From JABDEZ01 sp965276955 (GTDB lineage: Bacteria; Bacteroidota; Bacteroidia; Chitinophagales; Chitinophagaceae): 64,000 nt of DNA. Of the stretch, positions 24,908 through 35,303 are shown in pieces. The notes below the pieces were generated by a model. That model did no database searches. It worked only from the letters and a program-made list of their open reading frames with translations, and was not told where the DNA came from. The stretch lies in assembly GCA_965276955.1 (NCBI GenBank), contig CBDIBP010000044.1, positions 41,523 to 105,522 on the forward strand, read 5' to 3'. Position numbers and translations under genes: made by a program. Position 1 is the first letter of the stretch. The number at the start of each line of letters is the position of its first letter.

Positions 24908-25975
24908 ATGGCCCAGTTGTTCACCCCATTTGCATTGAGAGATATAGTATTGAAGAACCGCATAGTGGTATCGCCCATGTGCCAGTATAGCAGTGTGGAT
25001 GGGTTTGCTAACGACTGGCACCTGGTGCACCTGGGCAGCAGGGCCGTGGGTGGCGCAGGGCTCATAATTACAGAAGCTACGGCGGTGAGCCCTGAAGGCA
25101 GGATAAGCCCCAACGACCTGGGCATATGGAAGGAAGAACATATAGAGGGGCTAAAGAGGATAACTGATTTTATACACGCACACGGTAGTGTGGCAGGCAT
25201 ACAACTGGCACATGCAGGCCGCAAGGCCAGCAAGACCCGACCATGGGATGGTGACAAACTGGTAGCACCCGAAGATGGTGGGTGGAAAACCGTAGCGCCC
25301 AGCCCTGTAGCATTTGCGGAAGGGTACGATACACCTGAAGAACTGACAATAGAAGGTATACAAAAAGTGATAGCCGATTTTAAAGCTGCTACTGTACGTG
25401 CACATGCGGCGGGCTTTAAGGTGATAGAGATACATGGCGCGCATGGCTACCTGGTAAATGAATTTTTATCGCCGCTGAGCAATAAACGTACGGATGAATA
25501 CGGCGGCGCTTTTGAGAACCGTATACGACTGCTGCAGGAAATAGTGGAAGCTATACGCAGCGTGTGGCCGGAAGAGTACCCTGTGCTACTGCGCATATCT
25601 GCCAGCGACTGGACAGATGGCGGCTGGACCATTGAAGACTCTGTAGCGCTGGCCAAACTGCTGACCGGTAAGGGTGTGGACCTTGTGGATTGCTCATCAG
25701 GAGGGGTGGCACCTGCAAAGATACCTGTGGGCCCTGGCTACCAGGTGCAGTTTGCCGAGGCTGTGCGCAAAGGCAGCCGTATGCCAACCGGCGCAGTAGG
25801 TATAATAGTGGACCCGCACCAGGCCGAAGCAATAATAGCCGGTGGCGAGGCCGACCTTGTAGTAATGGCGCGCGAAATGCTGCGCGACCCATACTTCCCC
25901 ATGCATGCTGCGCGGGAACTGGGGTATGAGGAAATGGAATGGCCGAAACAATACGAACGCGCCAAAAGGAAGTAG
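24908..25975 (+). CDS. Old yellow enzyme (NADH:flavin oxidoreductase, YqjM type)
   Basis: A 355-residue FMN ene-reductase. The TIM barrel begins LFTPFALRDIVLKNRIVVSPMCQYSS, where Cys25 matches the redox-sensing cysteine of YqjM-like enzymes. H-x-G-x-AGRKAS, the EIHGAHGYLVNEFLSPLSNKRTDEYGG block and the phosphate-binding GAVGIIV...ADLVVMAREMLRDP near the end complete the family signature. The class reduces activated C=C bonds; the physiological substrate is unknown. The gene is monocistronic with its own -7 element. Confidence 0.94.
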   Translation: MAQLFTPFALRDIVLKNRIVVSPMCQYSSVDGFANDWHLVHLGSRAVGGAGLIITEATAVSPEGRISPNDLGIWKEEHIEGLKRITDFIHAHGSVAGIQLAHAGRKASKTRPWDGDKLVAPEDGGWKTVAPSPVAFAEGYDTPEELTIEGIQKVIADFKAATVRAHAAGFKVIEIHGAHGYLVNEFLSPLSNKRTDEYGGAFENRIRLLQEIVEAIRSVWPEEYPVLLRISASDWTDGGWTIEDSVALAKLLTGKGVDLVDCSSGGVAPAKIPVGPGYQVQFAEAVRKGSRMPTGAVGIIVDPHQAEAIIAGGEADLVVMAREMLRDPYFPMHAARELGYEEMEWPKQYERAKRK

Positions 25976-26052
25976 CTTGATGAGGCGCCGCCAGAATTTC
26001 CTGGGTGCATTTATTATTTTGCTATCTTTAAGATATTCTAAAGTGTGTCTGT

Positions 26053-26349
26053 ATGAAGAACAGGTTCTCAAAGGGTCTCTTATTTGCGGGTAAGTCGCTA
26101 GTATGGGCTGCGGCCATGTATTCGCTGTGCATGGTGGCTATGTATAGAGATGACATTGCGAGCGGAGTAAGCAGTAATACAGCCATGCTGATGCGCCACG
26201 CTCACGTTGCCGTGCCGCGGGTAAATGATACTACCGTTATTATACCGGCCATACATACTGGCATAGTGCTGTCGCTGCCACATGGCATACAAAGTATAGA
26301 AGTGAATGTGGACCGACTGATGTTCCTCTTCCACCTGCTGGGTAAATAA
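26053..26349 (+). CDS. Small single-pass membrane protein, unknown
   Basis: A 98-residue protein with one hydrophobic helix at about 10-32 following a basic start (MKNRFSKGLLFAGK). The rest is probably periplasmic and ends in a hydrophobic tail (RLMFLFHLLGK). No family is recognised and the frame is not near others with a telling role. Confidence 0.55.
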   Translation: MKNRFSKGLLFAGKSLVWAAAMYSLCMVAMYRDDIASGVSSNTAMLMRHAHVAVPRVNDTTVIIPAIHTGIVLSLPHGIQSIEVNVDRLMFLFHLLGK

Positions 26350-26397
26350 CTACCTGGTAATTTTTCATAAAGACCGCTATAATTAATACCCCTCCAT

Positions 26398-26405
26398 TAC
26401 CTTTG
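26398..26405 (+). promoter_or_regulatory. -7 element abutting start codon (leaderless)
   Basis: TACCTTTG (exact TAnnTTTG) ends five nucleotides before the ATG at 26411. A start site 5-8 nt after the element would fall on the start codon. Confidence 0.6.
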
Positions 26406-26410
26406 CCGGC

Positions 26411-26659
26411 ATGGGCCGCAATTTCACCAAACGCATTTTTTACGATGGCAAGTCGACCTTTGCAGCCATAATACCCGAGGTGCGGCAAGATGGTACGTAC
26501 TTTGAAGTGAACGTAAAAAATCTTCCCCGTTTCTATATGACCTGGACAGAGCTTGGCCGCTACGATGTAGTACCTGACCCGGAGAACCCTATACAGATAC
26601 CGTATAACTTAGTGCTGGCAGTGAGTGATATTATTGAGGAAGTGGTGAAGAAGAGGTAG
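26411..26659 (+). CDS. Conserved-looking small protein, unknown
   Basis: An 82-residue cytoplasmic protein (MGRNFTKRIFYDGKSTFAAII through VLAVSDIIEEVVKKR) with mixed alpha/beta character and no recognised motif. Its exact -7 element right before the ATG shows that it is a real gene. Confidence 0.65.
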   Translation: MGRNFTKRIFYDGKSTFAAIIPEVRQDGTYFEVNVKNLPRFYMTWTELGRYDVVPDPENPIQIPYNLVLAVSDIIEEVVKKR

Positions 26660-26676
26660 ATTGCCTTTCAGGAATC

Positions 26677-27042
26677 TCAAATATCATAGTCCCTTGCCTC
26701 AACATCCCTATACGAGACAGCAATTTGATTTGCTTTTGTACGCCAGCCTGTACCTTCAAAAATAAGGATGTCGTTTTTATCATACCATTCAAAATGATAT
26801 TGACCGTTCTGAACGCGTTTAGGTCTGTTATGTATAATAAGTTTGCAATCCCAAACTGTATTATCCGACCCTATAAATCCACAAATATATTCACCTAAAA
26901 TTTCGTCTCCATTGTCACTTATCTTCTTCCTCGCAACATCGTTAAATATTTGGTTATTAGTTTTGGGATGATCATTAGAATATACTCCATTCAAACAACC
27001 ATTAGGTAATATTTCGTAAACCATAACTCCATTAAGTCCCAT
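26677..27042 (-). CDS. Hypothetical protein
   Basis: A 121-residue protein without signal peptide or membrane segment. Its central part (ILGEYICGFIGSDNTVWDCKLIIHNR, then GQYHFEWYDKNDILIFEGTGWR) looks like a small beta-barrel or sheet. It is AT-richer than its neighbours, which may indicate recent arrival. No family recognised. It converges on the 26411-26659 gene. Confidence 0.55.
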   Translation of the reverse strand: MGLNGVMVYEILPNGCLNGVYSNDHPKTNNQIFNDVARKKISDNGDEILGEYICGFIGSDNTVWDCKLIIHNRPKRVQNGQYHFEWYDKNDILIFEGTGWRTKANQIAVSYRDVEARDYDI

Positions 27043-27070
27043 GGTAAATATGTTTCCAAGTAAGATAAAT

Positions 27071-27100
27071 AAAAAGACCCGCTCACGAGCGGGTCTTTTT
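27071..27100 (-). terminator. Rho-independent terminator of gcvP
   Basis: A perfect 13-bp inverted repeat (27071-27083 and 27088-27100) with a CACG loop and A/T flanks lies 24 nt past the gcvP stop. Its symmetrical T-runs could act on both strands. Confidence 0.9.
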
Positions 27101-27123
27101 ATTTAAACCATTTTTTTTTGTTA

Positions 27124-29994
27124 CTATCCTTCTGCTTCCATGTATGCTTCTGTAGGTTCACAGGTGCATATCAGGTTGCGGTCGCCGAAGGTGTTGTTGA
27201 CACGGGCTACGGAAGGCCAGAACTTGTTGTGTTTTACATATTGCAGCGGGAATGCGGCTTGTTGGCGGCCATAAGCATGGTTCCACTCGTCGGCAGTGAT
27301 AACGGCTTGGGTATGCGGTGCATTCTTCAGCGGGTTGTCTGTTTTGTCAGCGGTACCATTTTCTATAGAGCGTATCTCATTGCGTATGGCGAGGAGTGCA
27401 TCGCAGAAGCGGTCTAACTCAGCTTTGTCCTCGCTTTCTGTAGGCTCTATCATTATAGTGCCTGCAACAGGGAAGCTCATGGTAGGCGCATGGAAACCAT
27501 AATCTATCAATCTCTTGGCTATGTCCTCAGCTTCTATCTCCGCACTCTTTTTGAAAGGACGAAGGTCTACGATGAACTCGTGTGCACAAGTGCCATTGCT
27601 GCCGGTATATAGTATCTCGTAGTCGTTCTTCAGGCGGGCACGCATGTAGTTGGCATTGAGTATAGCATACTCCGTGGCCTTGCGCACGCCTGTGTAGCCC
27701 AGCATACGGATGTAAGCGTAAGAGATAAGCAGGATGCTTGCAGACCCATAAGGCGCAGCAGAAACAGCATTAGCATCTTCGCCTTCGGTGTCGAATACGT
27801 GACCGGGCAGGAATGGCGCCAGGTGTTGTTTCACACATATAGGGCCCATGCCGGGGCCGCCGCCACCGTGTGGTATAGCGAATGTTTTGTGCAGGTTGAG
27901 GTGGCAAACATCGGCACCAATGAGGCCGGGAGCGGTAAGGCCCACCTGCGCATTCATGTTGGCGCCATCCATGTATACCTGGCCACCGTGCTCGTGTACT
28001 ATCTGGGTAATGTCTTTTACTGTTTCTTCATATACACCGTAGGTAGATGGATAAGTGATCATGATACCGGCCAGGTTGCCAGCGTGCTGGTTGGCTTTTA
28101 TCTTCAGGTCCTCTACATCTATATATCCGTTCTCCAGCGCTTTCACTACTATTACTTTATAACCGGCCATTACTGCCGATGCCGGGTTGGTACCGTGTGC
28201 TGATATAGGTATCAGTATCACGTTACGGTGGCCTTCGCCGCGGCTTTCGTGGTAGTTGCGTATGGTAAGCAGGCCGGCATATTCGCCTTGCGCGCCGCTG
28301 TTAGGCTGCAGGCTGCAGGCATCGAATGCGGTGATCTTGCACAGGTATTCTTCCAGTTCGGTAACTATCTGCTGATAACCTTCTGTTTGTGATTTAGGAG
28401 CGAACGGGTGGATCTTACCCCAGTGTGCCCAGCTGAGTGGTATCATTTCGCTTGCTGCATTCAGCTTCATGGTGCAGGAGCCGAGGGATATCATGCTGGT
28501 ATTGAGGCTGAGGTCTTTGTTCTCCAGCAGTTTCAGGTAGCGCATCATCTGCGTTTCGCTGTGGTGGCTGTTGAACACTTGCTGCTCCAGGAACGGACTG
28601 GTACGTACCAGCTGGCCCGGTATGTTCTGCAACAGGTCCTTACTCATATTCAGTGCTGATGAATTAACACCGAAAACTTCCAGTATAGTGCGCACATCGG
28701 CAATAGTAGTGGTCTCGTCGAGAGAAATACCAATTACTTCGTGGTTGTAGTAGCGGAAGTTCATTTCATGATGCTCTGCGCGGGTGCGTATGGCAGCGGC
28801 ATCATCTGTGGTAACCACAACGGTATCAAAATAATGACCGGTGTGCAGTTTGAGACCATTTGCTTTCAGTGCATCGCCCAGGCCTTGTGCCAGCAGCGCT
28901 ACGCGCTTGCTTATGTTGGTAAGGCCGTCCGGGCCGTGAAATATAGCATACATAGCGGCCATATTAGCCAGCAATGCCTGCGCGGTACAAATATTTGAAG
29001 TTGCTTTTTCGCGTTTGATGTGCTGCTCGCGGGTTTGCAGTGCCATGCGGAGGGCGCGGTTGCCCTGTGCATCTACACTGATACCTATGATACGGCCAGG
29101 TATCTGGCGTTTGAAATCGTCGGTAGTAGCAAAGAAGGCAGCATGCGGGCCACCAAAGCCAAGTGGAACACCAAAACGTTGTGAGTTACCAAAAGCCACA
29201 TCGGCACCCAGCTCTCCGGGAGGGGTAAGCAGGGTAAGCGCCAGCAGATCGGTAGCCATAGCTACAAATGCGCCTTGTGCGTGTACGGAGGCTATAAAGC
29301 CCTTGTAGTCCTCTATGCTGCCCTTATCGTTAGGGTATTGAATCAGTGCACCAAAGTAGGTACTATCCAGTACAGCTGTTTTAAAATCGCCCTCTACTAC
29401 TTCAATATGGAGTGGCATAGCGCGGGTGATGACCACATCTATAGTCTGCGGGAAGGTATCTTTATCTACAAAGAATTTGCGGCGGGTAGCATTCTCATGG
29501 TCCTTGTTCAGCGTGTGGAAGAACATGGCCATAGCTTCTGAGGCTGAAGTAGCCTCATCGAGCAGGGATGCATTGGCCAGTGGAAGCGCTGTAAGGTCGC
29601 ACACCATTGTCTGGAAGTTGAGCAGGCTTTCCAGGCGACCCTGGGCTATCTCGGCCTGGTAAGGTGTATACTGTGTGTACCACCCTGGGTTCTCGAACAG
29701 ATTGCGCTGTATCACACTTGGGGTGTGGTTGTCGTAGTACCCCTGTCCTACATACGTTTTGTATACTTTATTTTTCAGCGATACCTCTTTAAGGTCGTGC
29801 AGGTACTCTGCCTCGCTGATAGCAGGCGGAATGCTGAGGTCGTGCTGCATGCGTATGGCCGCAGGTACGGTATTGCCTATCAATTCATCCATACTGGTAG
29901 CACCAATGGTATGCAGCATGTCTTGTGTATCTTGTTCAGCAGGGCCAATGTGGCGTTGCGTGAACTCCAGGTTCTGATCGGAAAACAAACTCAT
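27124..29994 (-). CDS. gcvP: Glycine dehydrogenase (decarboxylating), GcvP
   Basis: The P-protein of the glycine cleavage system, 956 residues, which is the full single-chain length. The N-terminal half starts with FTQRHIGPAEQDTQDMLHTIG; the C-terminal half carries the PLP lysine in HLNLHKTFAIPHGGGGPGMGP. The protein decarboxylates glycine and passes the aminomethyl group to GcvH. gcvT and gcvH are not in this window, so the system is dispersed. A minus-strand TAACTTTG element lies about 40 nt upstream of the start. Confidence 0.97.
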   Translation of the reverse strand: MSLFSDQNLEFTQRHIGPAEQDTQDMLHTIGATSMDELIGNTVPAAIRMQHDLSIPPAISEAEYLHDLKEVSLKNKVYKTYVGQGYYDNHTPSVIQRNLFENPGWYTQYTPYQAEIAQGRLESLLNFQTMVCDLTALPLANASLLDEATSASEAMAMFFHTLNKDHENATRRKFFVDKDTFPQTIDVVITRAMPLHIEVVEGDFKTAVLDSTYFGALIQYPNDKGSIEDYKGFIASVHAQGAFVAMATDLLALTLLTPPGELGADVAFGNSQRFGVPLGFGGPHAAFFATTDDFKRQIPGRIIGISVDAQGNRALRMALQTREQHIKREKATSNICTAQALLANMAAMYAIFHGPDGLTNISKRVALLAQGLGDALKANGLKLHTGHYFDTVVVTTDDAAAIRTRAEHHEMNFRYYNHEVIGISLDETTTIADVRTILEVFGVNSSALNMSKDLLQNIPGQLVRTSPFLEQQVFNSHHSETQMMRYLKLLENKDLSLNTSMISLGSCTMKLNAASEMIPLSWAHWGKIHPFAPKSQTEGYQQIVTELEEYLCKITAFDACSLQPNSGAQGEYAGLLTIRNYHESRGEGHRNVILIPISAHGTNPASAVMAGYKVIVVKALENGYIDVEDLKIKANQHAGNLAGIMITYPSTYGVYEETVKDITQIVHEHGGQVYMDGANMNAQVGLTAPGLIGADVCHLNLHKTFAIPHGGGGPGMGPICVKQHLAPFLPGHVFDTEGEDANAVSAAPYGSASILLISYAYIRMLGYTGVRKATEYAILNANYMRARLKNDYEILYTGSNGTCAHEFIVDLRPFKKSAEIEAEDIAKRLIDYGFHAPTMSFPVAGTIMIEPTESEDKAELDRFCDALLAIRNEIRSIENGTADKTDNPLKNAPHTQAVITADEWNHAYGRQQAAFPLQYVKHNKFWPSVARVNNTFGDRNLICTCEPTEAYMEAEG

Positions 29995-30034
29995 ATAAGA
30001 AGTAGGAAAGAAACTAAAAAAATAAAACGATCTG

Positions 30035-30042
30035 CAAAGTTA
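30035..30042 (-). promoter_or_regulatory. -7 element of gcvP
   Basis: Minus-strand TAACTTTG (TAnnTTTG) with a TTG about 20 nt further upstream on the same strand, followed by a leader of about 35 nt to the gcvP start. Confidence 0.5.
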
Positions 30043-30210
30043 ACTTGATCTGGGGAATGTGGCAATTTTTGGTAAAGTATGGTCGTAACTTGACCGAATG
30101 AGGTGTTTAGCACGGACAGGACAACCCAATTCTGTTAATATTTAATGAATAACGATAGAAAACAGCAGACACATAAGAAGAATTTTTATAATTTTGTTGC
30201 CGGTCAAGAT

Positions 30211-30582
30211 ATGGGTAAGCTAAAGGTGTTGATACTACTTTGTGCAATTATGTTGCTTTTTTCGCATGCAGCGCATGCGGAGCATGGGATTGTGCACGCA
30301 CAGGCAGGCTCTCCGTATATGAGCAGTACCGGCCACACCGTACCGCAGTCCTCTTGCGGTAGCATGTACGAGGTAGGCAAGTACCCCGGCAGGCACAAAC
30401 TATACATGCATAAAAAGCTGGTGATACCTGCAGTTGCTATGGGCGCTGCCCCTATGTGGGTGCAGGCACCACAAATGCGAGTCTTCACCAGTTATTATTT
30501 CTCCTCTTTTTACCGGTCGCACATCAATGCTATACTTAATAGCAATGACCTGTTGCGAGGGCCGCCTGCATCAATTGTATAA
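30211..30582 (+). CDS. Small exported protein upstream of efflux operon
   Basis: A 123-residue protein starting MGKLKVLILLCAIMLLFSHAAHAEH, a Sec signal peptide cut after AHA. The ATG at 30211 is preferred because the in-frame ATG at 30145 would put 22 polar residues before the signal. The mature part is rich in His, Met and Tyr (GRHKLYMHKKLVIPAVAMG) with one cysteine. No family is recognised. It lies about 70-90 bp before the tolC-like gene, so it may belong to the efflux unit. Confidence 0.55.
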   Translation: MGKLKVLILLCAIMLLFSHAAHAEHGIVHAQAGSPYMSSTGHTVPQSSCGSMYEVGKYPGRHKLYMHKKLVIPAVAMGAAPMWVQAPQMRVFTSYYFSSFYRSHINAILNSNDLLRGPPASIV

Positions 30583-30670
30583 ATTGTGGCAGTGTGATCT
30601 GCCCGCAGAATAAGTACAATTTTTTACCGGGCGTTTGCCCCTAATCAAACATATGCATCCATACCTTAGT

Positions 30671-32059
30671 ATGCACTGCAAAAAGTGCATCCTTACCGGG
30701 TTGCTGCTTGTTGCCCTTTTACCTGTGGCACCTGCGCAGTCCCTTAACTTATATGATGCTGTAAGCAAGGCCATGGCCAACTACCCGCTTATACAGCAGC
30801 GCCAGGCCGAGGTAGCATCATCGCGAGCCCATGTAACCACCGTAAATGGCAACAGGTTGCCCTCTTTAAGGCTAATAGAAGAAGCCACAGCAGGCACATC
30901 CAACAGTCTTCCCGGGTCCTACTTCCCGCTGGGGGTCATTCCTTCCACATCGGGTTCCATACGTGCTACAAATAATAACAGCCTGTCATCTGGCAACATA
31001 GCCATCTCTTACCTGGACTGGCAGTTCCTGACATTTGGCTACTACAATGCACAACAACGGGAAGCTAAGGCGCAACTGGCAACAACCACCGCCAACCTGG
31101 AAAGTGATAGATACCTGCTGACCCAGAGCGTGATAACCCTGTACCTGGATTGGCTAAAAAAATACCGCCTCCTGAAAATAGAAACAGAGAACGTAGCGCG
31201 CACGCAAACCATACTGAACGCCATAAGAGCGGTTGTGAACAGCGGCCTGAAACCGGGAGTGGACAGTGCCACTGCCAGCGCTGAATATGCAAAGGCCCGC
31301 ATTGCATTCTTACAGGCCCAGGGCGACTATAAGTATGACCAGGCCTACCTGCATACCTACACCGGTACAGACACAACAGCAATGGTGCCCGATACCAGCA
31401 TTTTTTCAGGTTCATTCGGGGATAAAATAAAGATGTTCGAGCCAGCCGATAGTGTAGTGAACGCACACCCATTACTGAATGTATATGAACGGCAATACGA
31501 GCAGCAGGCAGCAGCGGGCAGCACCATAGCCCATAAATACCTGCCCCATGTAGGGTTTGAAGGTGCAGGATGGATACGTGGCTCCAGCATCAGCAGTAAG
31601 GACACATATGCCCCAGACGCGCTGGATGGTAATGCCAATACCCGGTATAATTATTTGCTGGGGATCAGCCTCTCTTACAACCTTTTTGATCTGAAACACA
31701 GGCAGGATGAACTTAGAGAGAACCGCTACCGCACAGACGCTGCACAGTATGCACTGCAAAACCAGCAACTGCAACTGAACAGGCTTTTGCAACAGGCAGG
31801 CATAGGCTATACTACTACCATGCAGAAACTGCAGGAGCTGCCTGTAAGGCTGCAAAGCGCAAGGCAAGCATACGGGCAGCAAGTAGCCCTTTACAAGGCC
31901 GGGCTGAACACCCTGACCGATGTGACCAATGCCCTGTACATGCTGAGCCAAAGCGAAACAGACCTGGTACTGGCACAGGATGACATGCTGCAATTGCTAT
32001 ACCTGCGCGCAGGCCTCAGCAACCAGGCAGATATTTTCTTACAACAATTCAAACAATAG
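30671..32059 (+). CDS. TolC-family outer-membrane efflux protein
   Basis: A protein of 462 residues with signal peptide MHCKKCILTGLLLVALLPVAPAQS. The start at 30671 gives the cleanest signal; ATG 30653 is possible. The body shows two OEP repeats of long amphipathic helices (NLYDAVSKAMANYPLIQQRQAEV; LNRLLQQAGIGYTTTMQKLQEL) with the usual GLNTLTDV segment near the end. It is the outer-membrane channel of the tripartite pump encoded by the next two genes, with 2 bp to the RND gene. Confidence 0.9.
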   Translation: MHCKKCILTGLLLVALLPVAPAQSLNLYDAVSKAMANYPLIQQRQAEVASSRAHVTTVNGNRLPSLRLIEEATAGTSNSLPGSYFPLGVIPSTSGSIRATNNNSLSSGNIAISYLDWQFLTFGYYNAQQREAKAQLATTTANLESDRYLLTQSVITLYLDWLKKYRLLKIETENVARTQTILNAIRAVVNSGLKPGVDSATASAEYAKARIAFLQAQGDYKYDQAYLHTYTGTDTTAMVPDTSIFSGSFGDKIKMFEPADSVVNAHPLLNVYERQYEQQAAAGSTIAHKYLPHVGFEGAGWIRGSSISSKDTYAPDALDGNANTRYNYLLGISLSYNLFDLKHRQDELRENRYRTDAAQYALQNQQLQLNRLLQQAGIGYTTTMQKLQELPVRLQSARQAYGQQVALYKAGLNTLTDVTNALYMLSQSETDLVLAQDDMLQLLYLRAGLSNQADIFLQQFKQ

Positions 32060-32061
32060 AC

Positions 32062-35000
32062 ATGAGCTTAGTATCAGCATCATTAAAAAGGCCGGTCACT
32101 TTGATGGTGATCGTGTCGGCTGTCTTTTTGAGCTCATTTTTGGCTATAAAGACAATACCGATAGACATATTCCCCAAACTGAACCTGCCTACCATATATG
32201 TGATAGAACCCTTTAGTGGGATGACCCCGCAACAAATGGAAGGCTTTTTTGCTACACGCCTGCAAGACCAGTTCCTGTATGTGAATGGGATAAAGAATGT
32301 GACCAGCAAGAACATACAAGGCATAAGCATACTGCGCCTTACTTTTTTTGAAAGCACAGATATGGCCGAGGCATCGGCGCAAGTGGCGCTGCAATTGAAC
32401 AGGGCAATGCAGTTCTTCCCGCCGGGTGCATTGCCGCCGCAGGTGATACGCTTTGATGCGTCATCATTGCCTGTGGGCGACCTCGTGTTCAGCAGTACCA
32501 CACGCAAGCTGGAAGACATAAATGACCTTGCAGCGACACGTATACGACCCTTGTTCAGCAGTGTACCAGGGCTATCTGCACCGCCGCCTATAGGCAGTAA
32601 CCAGCGCACGATAATAGTGAACATAGACCCCAATAAATTGCGCAGCTATAACCTGACCCCAGATGAGGTGGTAAGCGCTATGGCCCGCAACAACAGTATA
32701 TCACCATCGGGCAACATACGCATAGGCAATACCATGCTGATGGCAACTACTAATACACTTGAGACCACCGTGAAAGACTTTGGCGACCTGCCTGTGAAAA
32801 CAGATAATACCAATACCATATTCCTGCGAGATGTGGGTACAGTGCAGGATGGTGCGGACATTACCACTGGCTACGCGCTCATCAACGGCAAACGATCGGT
32901 GTACATGCCGATAGTAAAAACTGCCGATGCATCGACATGGGATGTGGTGCAACAGCTAAAGGCACGACTGCCTGAAATGCAAAGCCTGCTGCCCGATGAT
33001 GTACATGTGACCTATGAGTTCGACCAATCGGTATTCGTTATCAACTCGGTAAAAAGCCTGGTAAGCGAGGGATAATAGGTGCCATACTTACAGGGCTTAT
33101 GGTGCTACTCTTCCTGCGCGACTGGCGCAGTTGTATAGTGGTGGTGGTGACCATACCTGTATCCATATTGAGCGCCGTACTTTTCCTGAAACTGGCAGGG
33201 CAGACCATCAACATCATGACGCTGAGTGGCCTTGCGCTGGCCATAGGCATACTGGTAGACCAGGCAACGGTGACCATAGAGAACATACACCAGCACCTGG
33301 AAATGGGCAAGCCGAAGAAGCAGGCCATCTATGATGCCTGCGAGGAAATCGCTTTCCCACTGTTTCTGATATTGCTGTGTATCATAGCCGTGTTCGCACC
33401 ATCGTTCGTGATGCAGGGAGTACCTCGGGCATTGTTCCTGCCGTTGTCACTCTCCATTGGTTTTGCCATGATACTCTCTTACCTGCTGGCGCAAACGCTG
33501 GTGCCCATAATAGCCAACTGGCTGCTGAAGGAAGAGATGTACCAGTACCACCACGGCAAGCTGCATGCACATGCCGGCCACACACTGGACAACCAGGAAG
33601 AGGGGCAGGCAGAAATGCACTTACAAAAAGAACGTGACGAACCAGAGAAGAACGACTTTTTCGAGCGGCTGAAATTAAGGTTCATAAACACACTGCAGCG
33701 ATCTATGCCCAACCGCAAAAGGAACGTGACGCTGTACTTAATAACAGTACTGGTGCTGACTGGGGTTTGCTTTGTGTGGATAGGCAAGGACCTGCTGCCC
33801 AAAAGCAATACAGGGCAATACCAATTGAAACTGAGATTGCCCGATGGTACCCGACTGGAACGTACAGAAACTATGGTGCTGAACGTGCTGGGTGTACTGG
33901 ATAGCCTGACCGACCACCATGTGGAAATATCATCGGCTTTTGTGGGCATGATGCCCAGTAACTATGCAACGGCAAACCTGTATGTGTTCAACAGCGGCAC
34001 GCACGAAGCATCGCTACAGTTCCAGCTCGACGAACATTTCAAAATGAACAAGGATGATTTCCAGGATAAGCTGCGCGCTGCGCTGCATGATAAACTGCCA
34101 GACGTAAAAGTATCTTTCGAGCCGATAGAACTGACCGAAAAAATAATGGCTCAGGGTGCTGCCACACCTATAGAAGTGCAGGTGGCCGGCAAGGATATGA
34201 AGGAGATAGCCGACTATGCCACAAGGCTGGTAGGTGAAATGAAAAAAAGTACCCTTCCTGCGCGACGTGCAGATAGCACAACCCCTTAAATATCCTACTG
34301 TTAGTATCAAGCTGGACCGGTTTAAAATAGCACAGATGGGGCTGAACCTGAAAGATGTATCCAGGTCTATTTCGTCGTTCACATCATCGAGCCGTTTCAC
34401 AGAGAAGAACCTGTGGCTGGATACCCGCAGCGCCTATACCTTCCAGGTGCAGGCACAGGTGCCGGAGTATGTGATGAACAGTCTGGAAGACCTGAAGGAG
34501 ATACCATTGCAACCAGGGCAAAGTGCGCTGGTGCTGCAGGATGTAGCCACCTTTGAAATGGACACCGCCTTTGGCGAGTATGACCGCACGGGCCCGCGCC
34601 GGTTTGTGACCGTAAGTGCCAACCTGTACAAAACAGACCTGGACAGAGGCACCACTGCTGTGAATAAAAGTGTAAAAGCGCTGGGTGAGCTGCCCAAAGG
34701 TTTGGTGATAAGAGTGCAAGGTATGTCAACACTGCTTACCGAAACATTGGACAGTTTACAATCAGGATTGTTATTTGCGATCATTGTGATCTTCCTGCTG
34801 CTGGCCGCAAATTATGAGTCGTTCAAGGTGGCGCTATCTGTACTGTGTTCTATACCTGCGGTATTGCTGGGGGCGCTCGTCACGCTGCTGCTTACGAGTG
34901 CCACGCTCAACCTGCAATCGTACATGGGTATCATCATGTCGGTAGGTGTATCTGTAGCCAATGCCATACTTATAGTAACGAACGCAGAAAAGCTGAAGTA

Positions 35001-35295
35001 CGAGTATAAGAACGATGTGCTGCGCGCCGCCACCGTGAGCGCCAGTGTGCGCCTGCGTCCCATACTGATGACCAGCCTTGCCATGATAGCAGGTATGATA
35101 CCCATGGCCAGTGGCATGGGTGAGGCAGGCGACCAGACCGCACCGCTTGGCCGTGCTGTAATAGGCGGACTCATAGCATCTACATTCGCTGCGCTGTTCA
35201 TCGTACCGCAATGCTATGCATGGCTTATGCGCAGCTCATCATTAAAAACGGCATCGCTGATGCCAGAACAAACTGATCCCAAACCAACTTTATAA
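32062..35295 (+). pseudogene. RND efflux permease, two frameshifts
   Basis: Together the three frames encode an AcrB-like permease of about 1077 codons, the full length. Frame 1 (32062-33075) gives TM1 and porter domain (SLVSASLKRPVTLMVIVSA). It breaks at GAGGGATAA (33067-33075): one extra G would restore SEGIIGAILTGLMVLLFLRDW. Frame 2 (about 33074-34289) continues TM2-TM7, with a His-rich loop (YQYHHGKLHAHAGH). It breaks in a run of seven A (34242-34248): removing one A restores KKVPFLRDVQIAQPL. Frame 3 (to 35295) holds the second porter half and the last transmembrane helices. Both breaks are in homopolymers, so assembly error is as likely as true decay. It may export drugs or metals. Confidence 0.85.
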
Positions 35296-35303
35296 CACTA
35301 CAG

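Noticed and set aside
30145..30210. Longer start for the small exported protein
   Set aside because: It would place 22 polar residues before the signal peptide; the ATG at 30211 is more natural.
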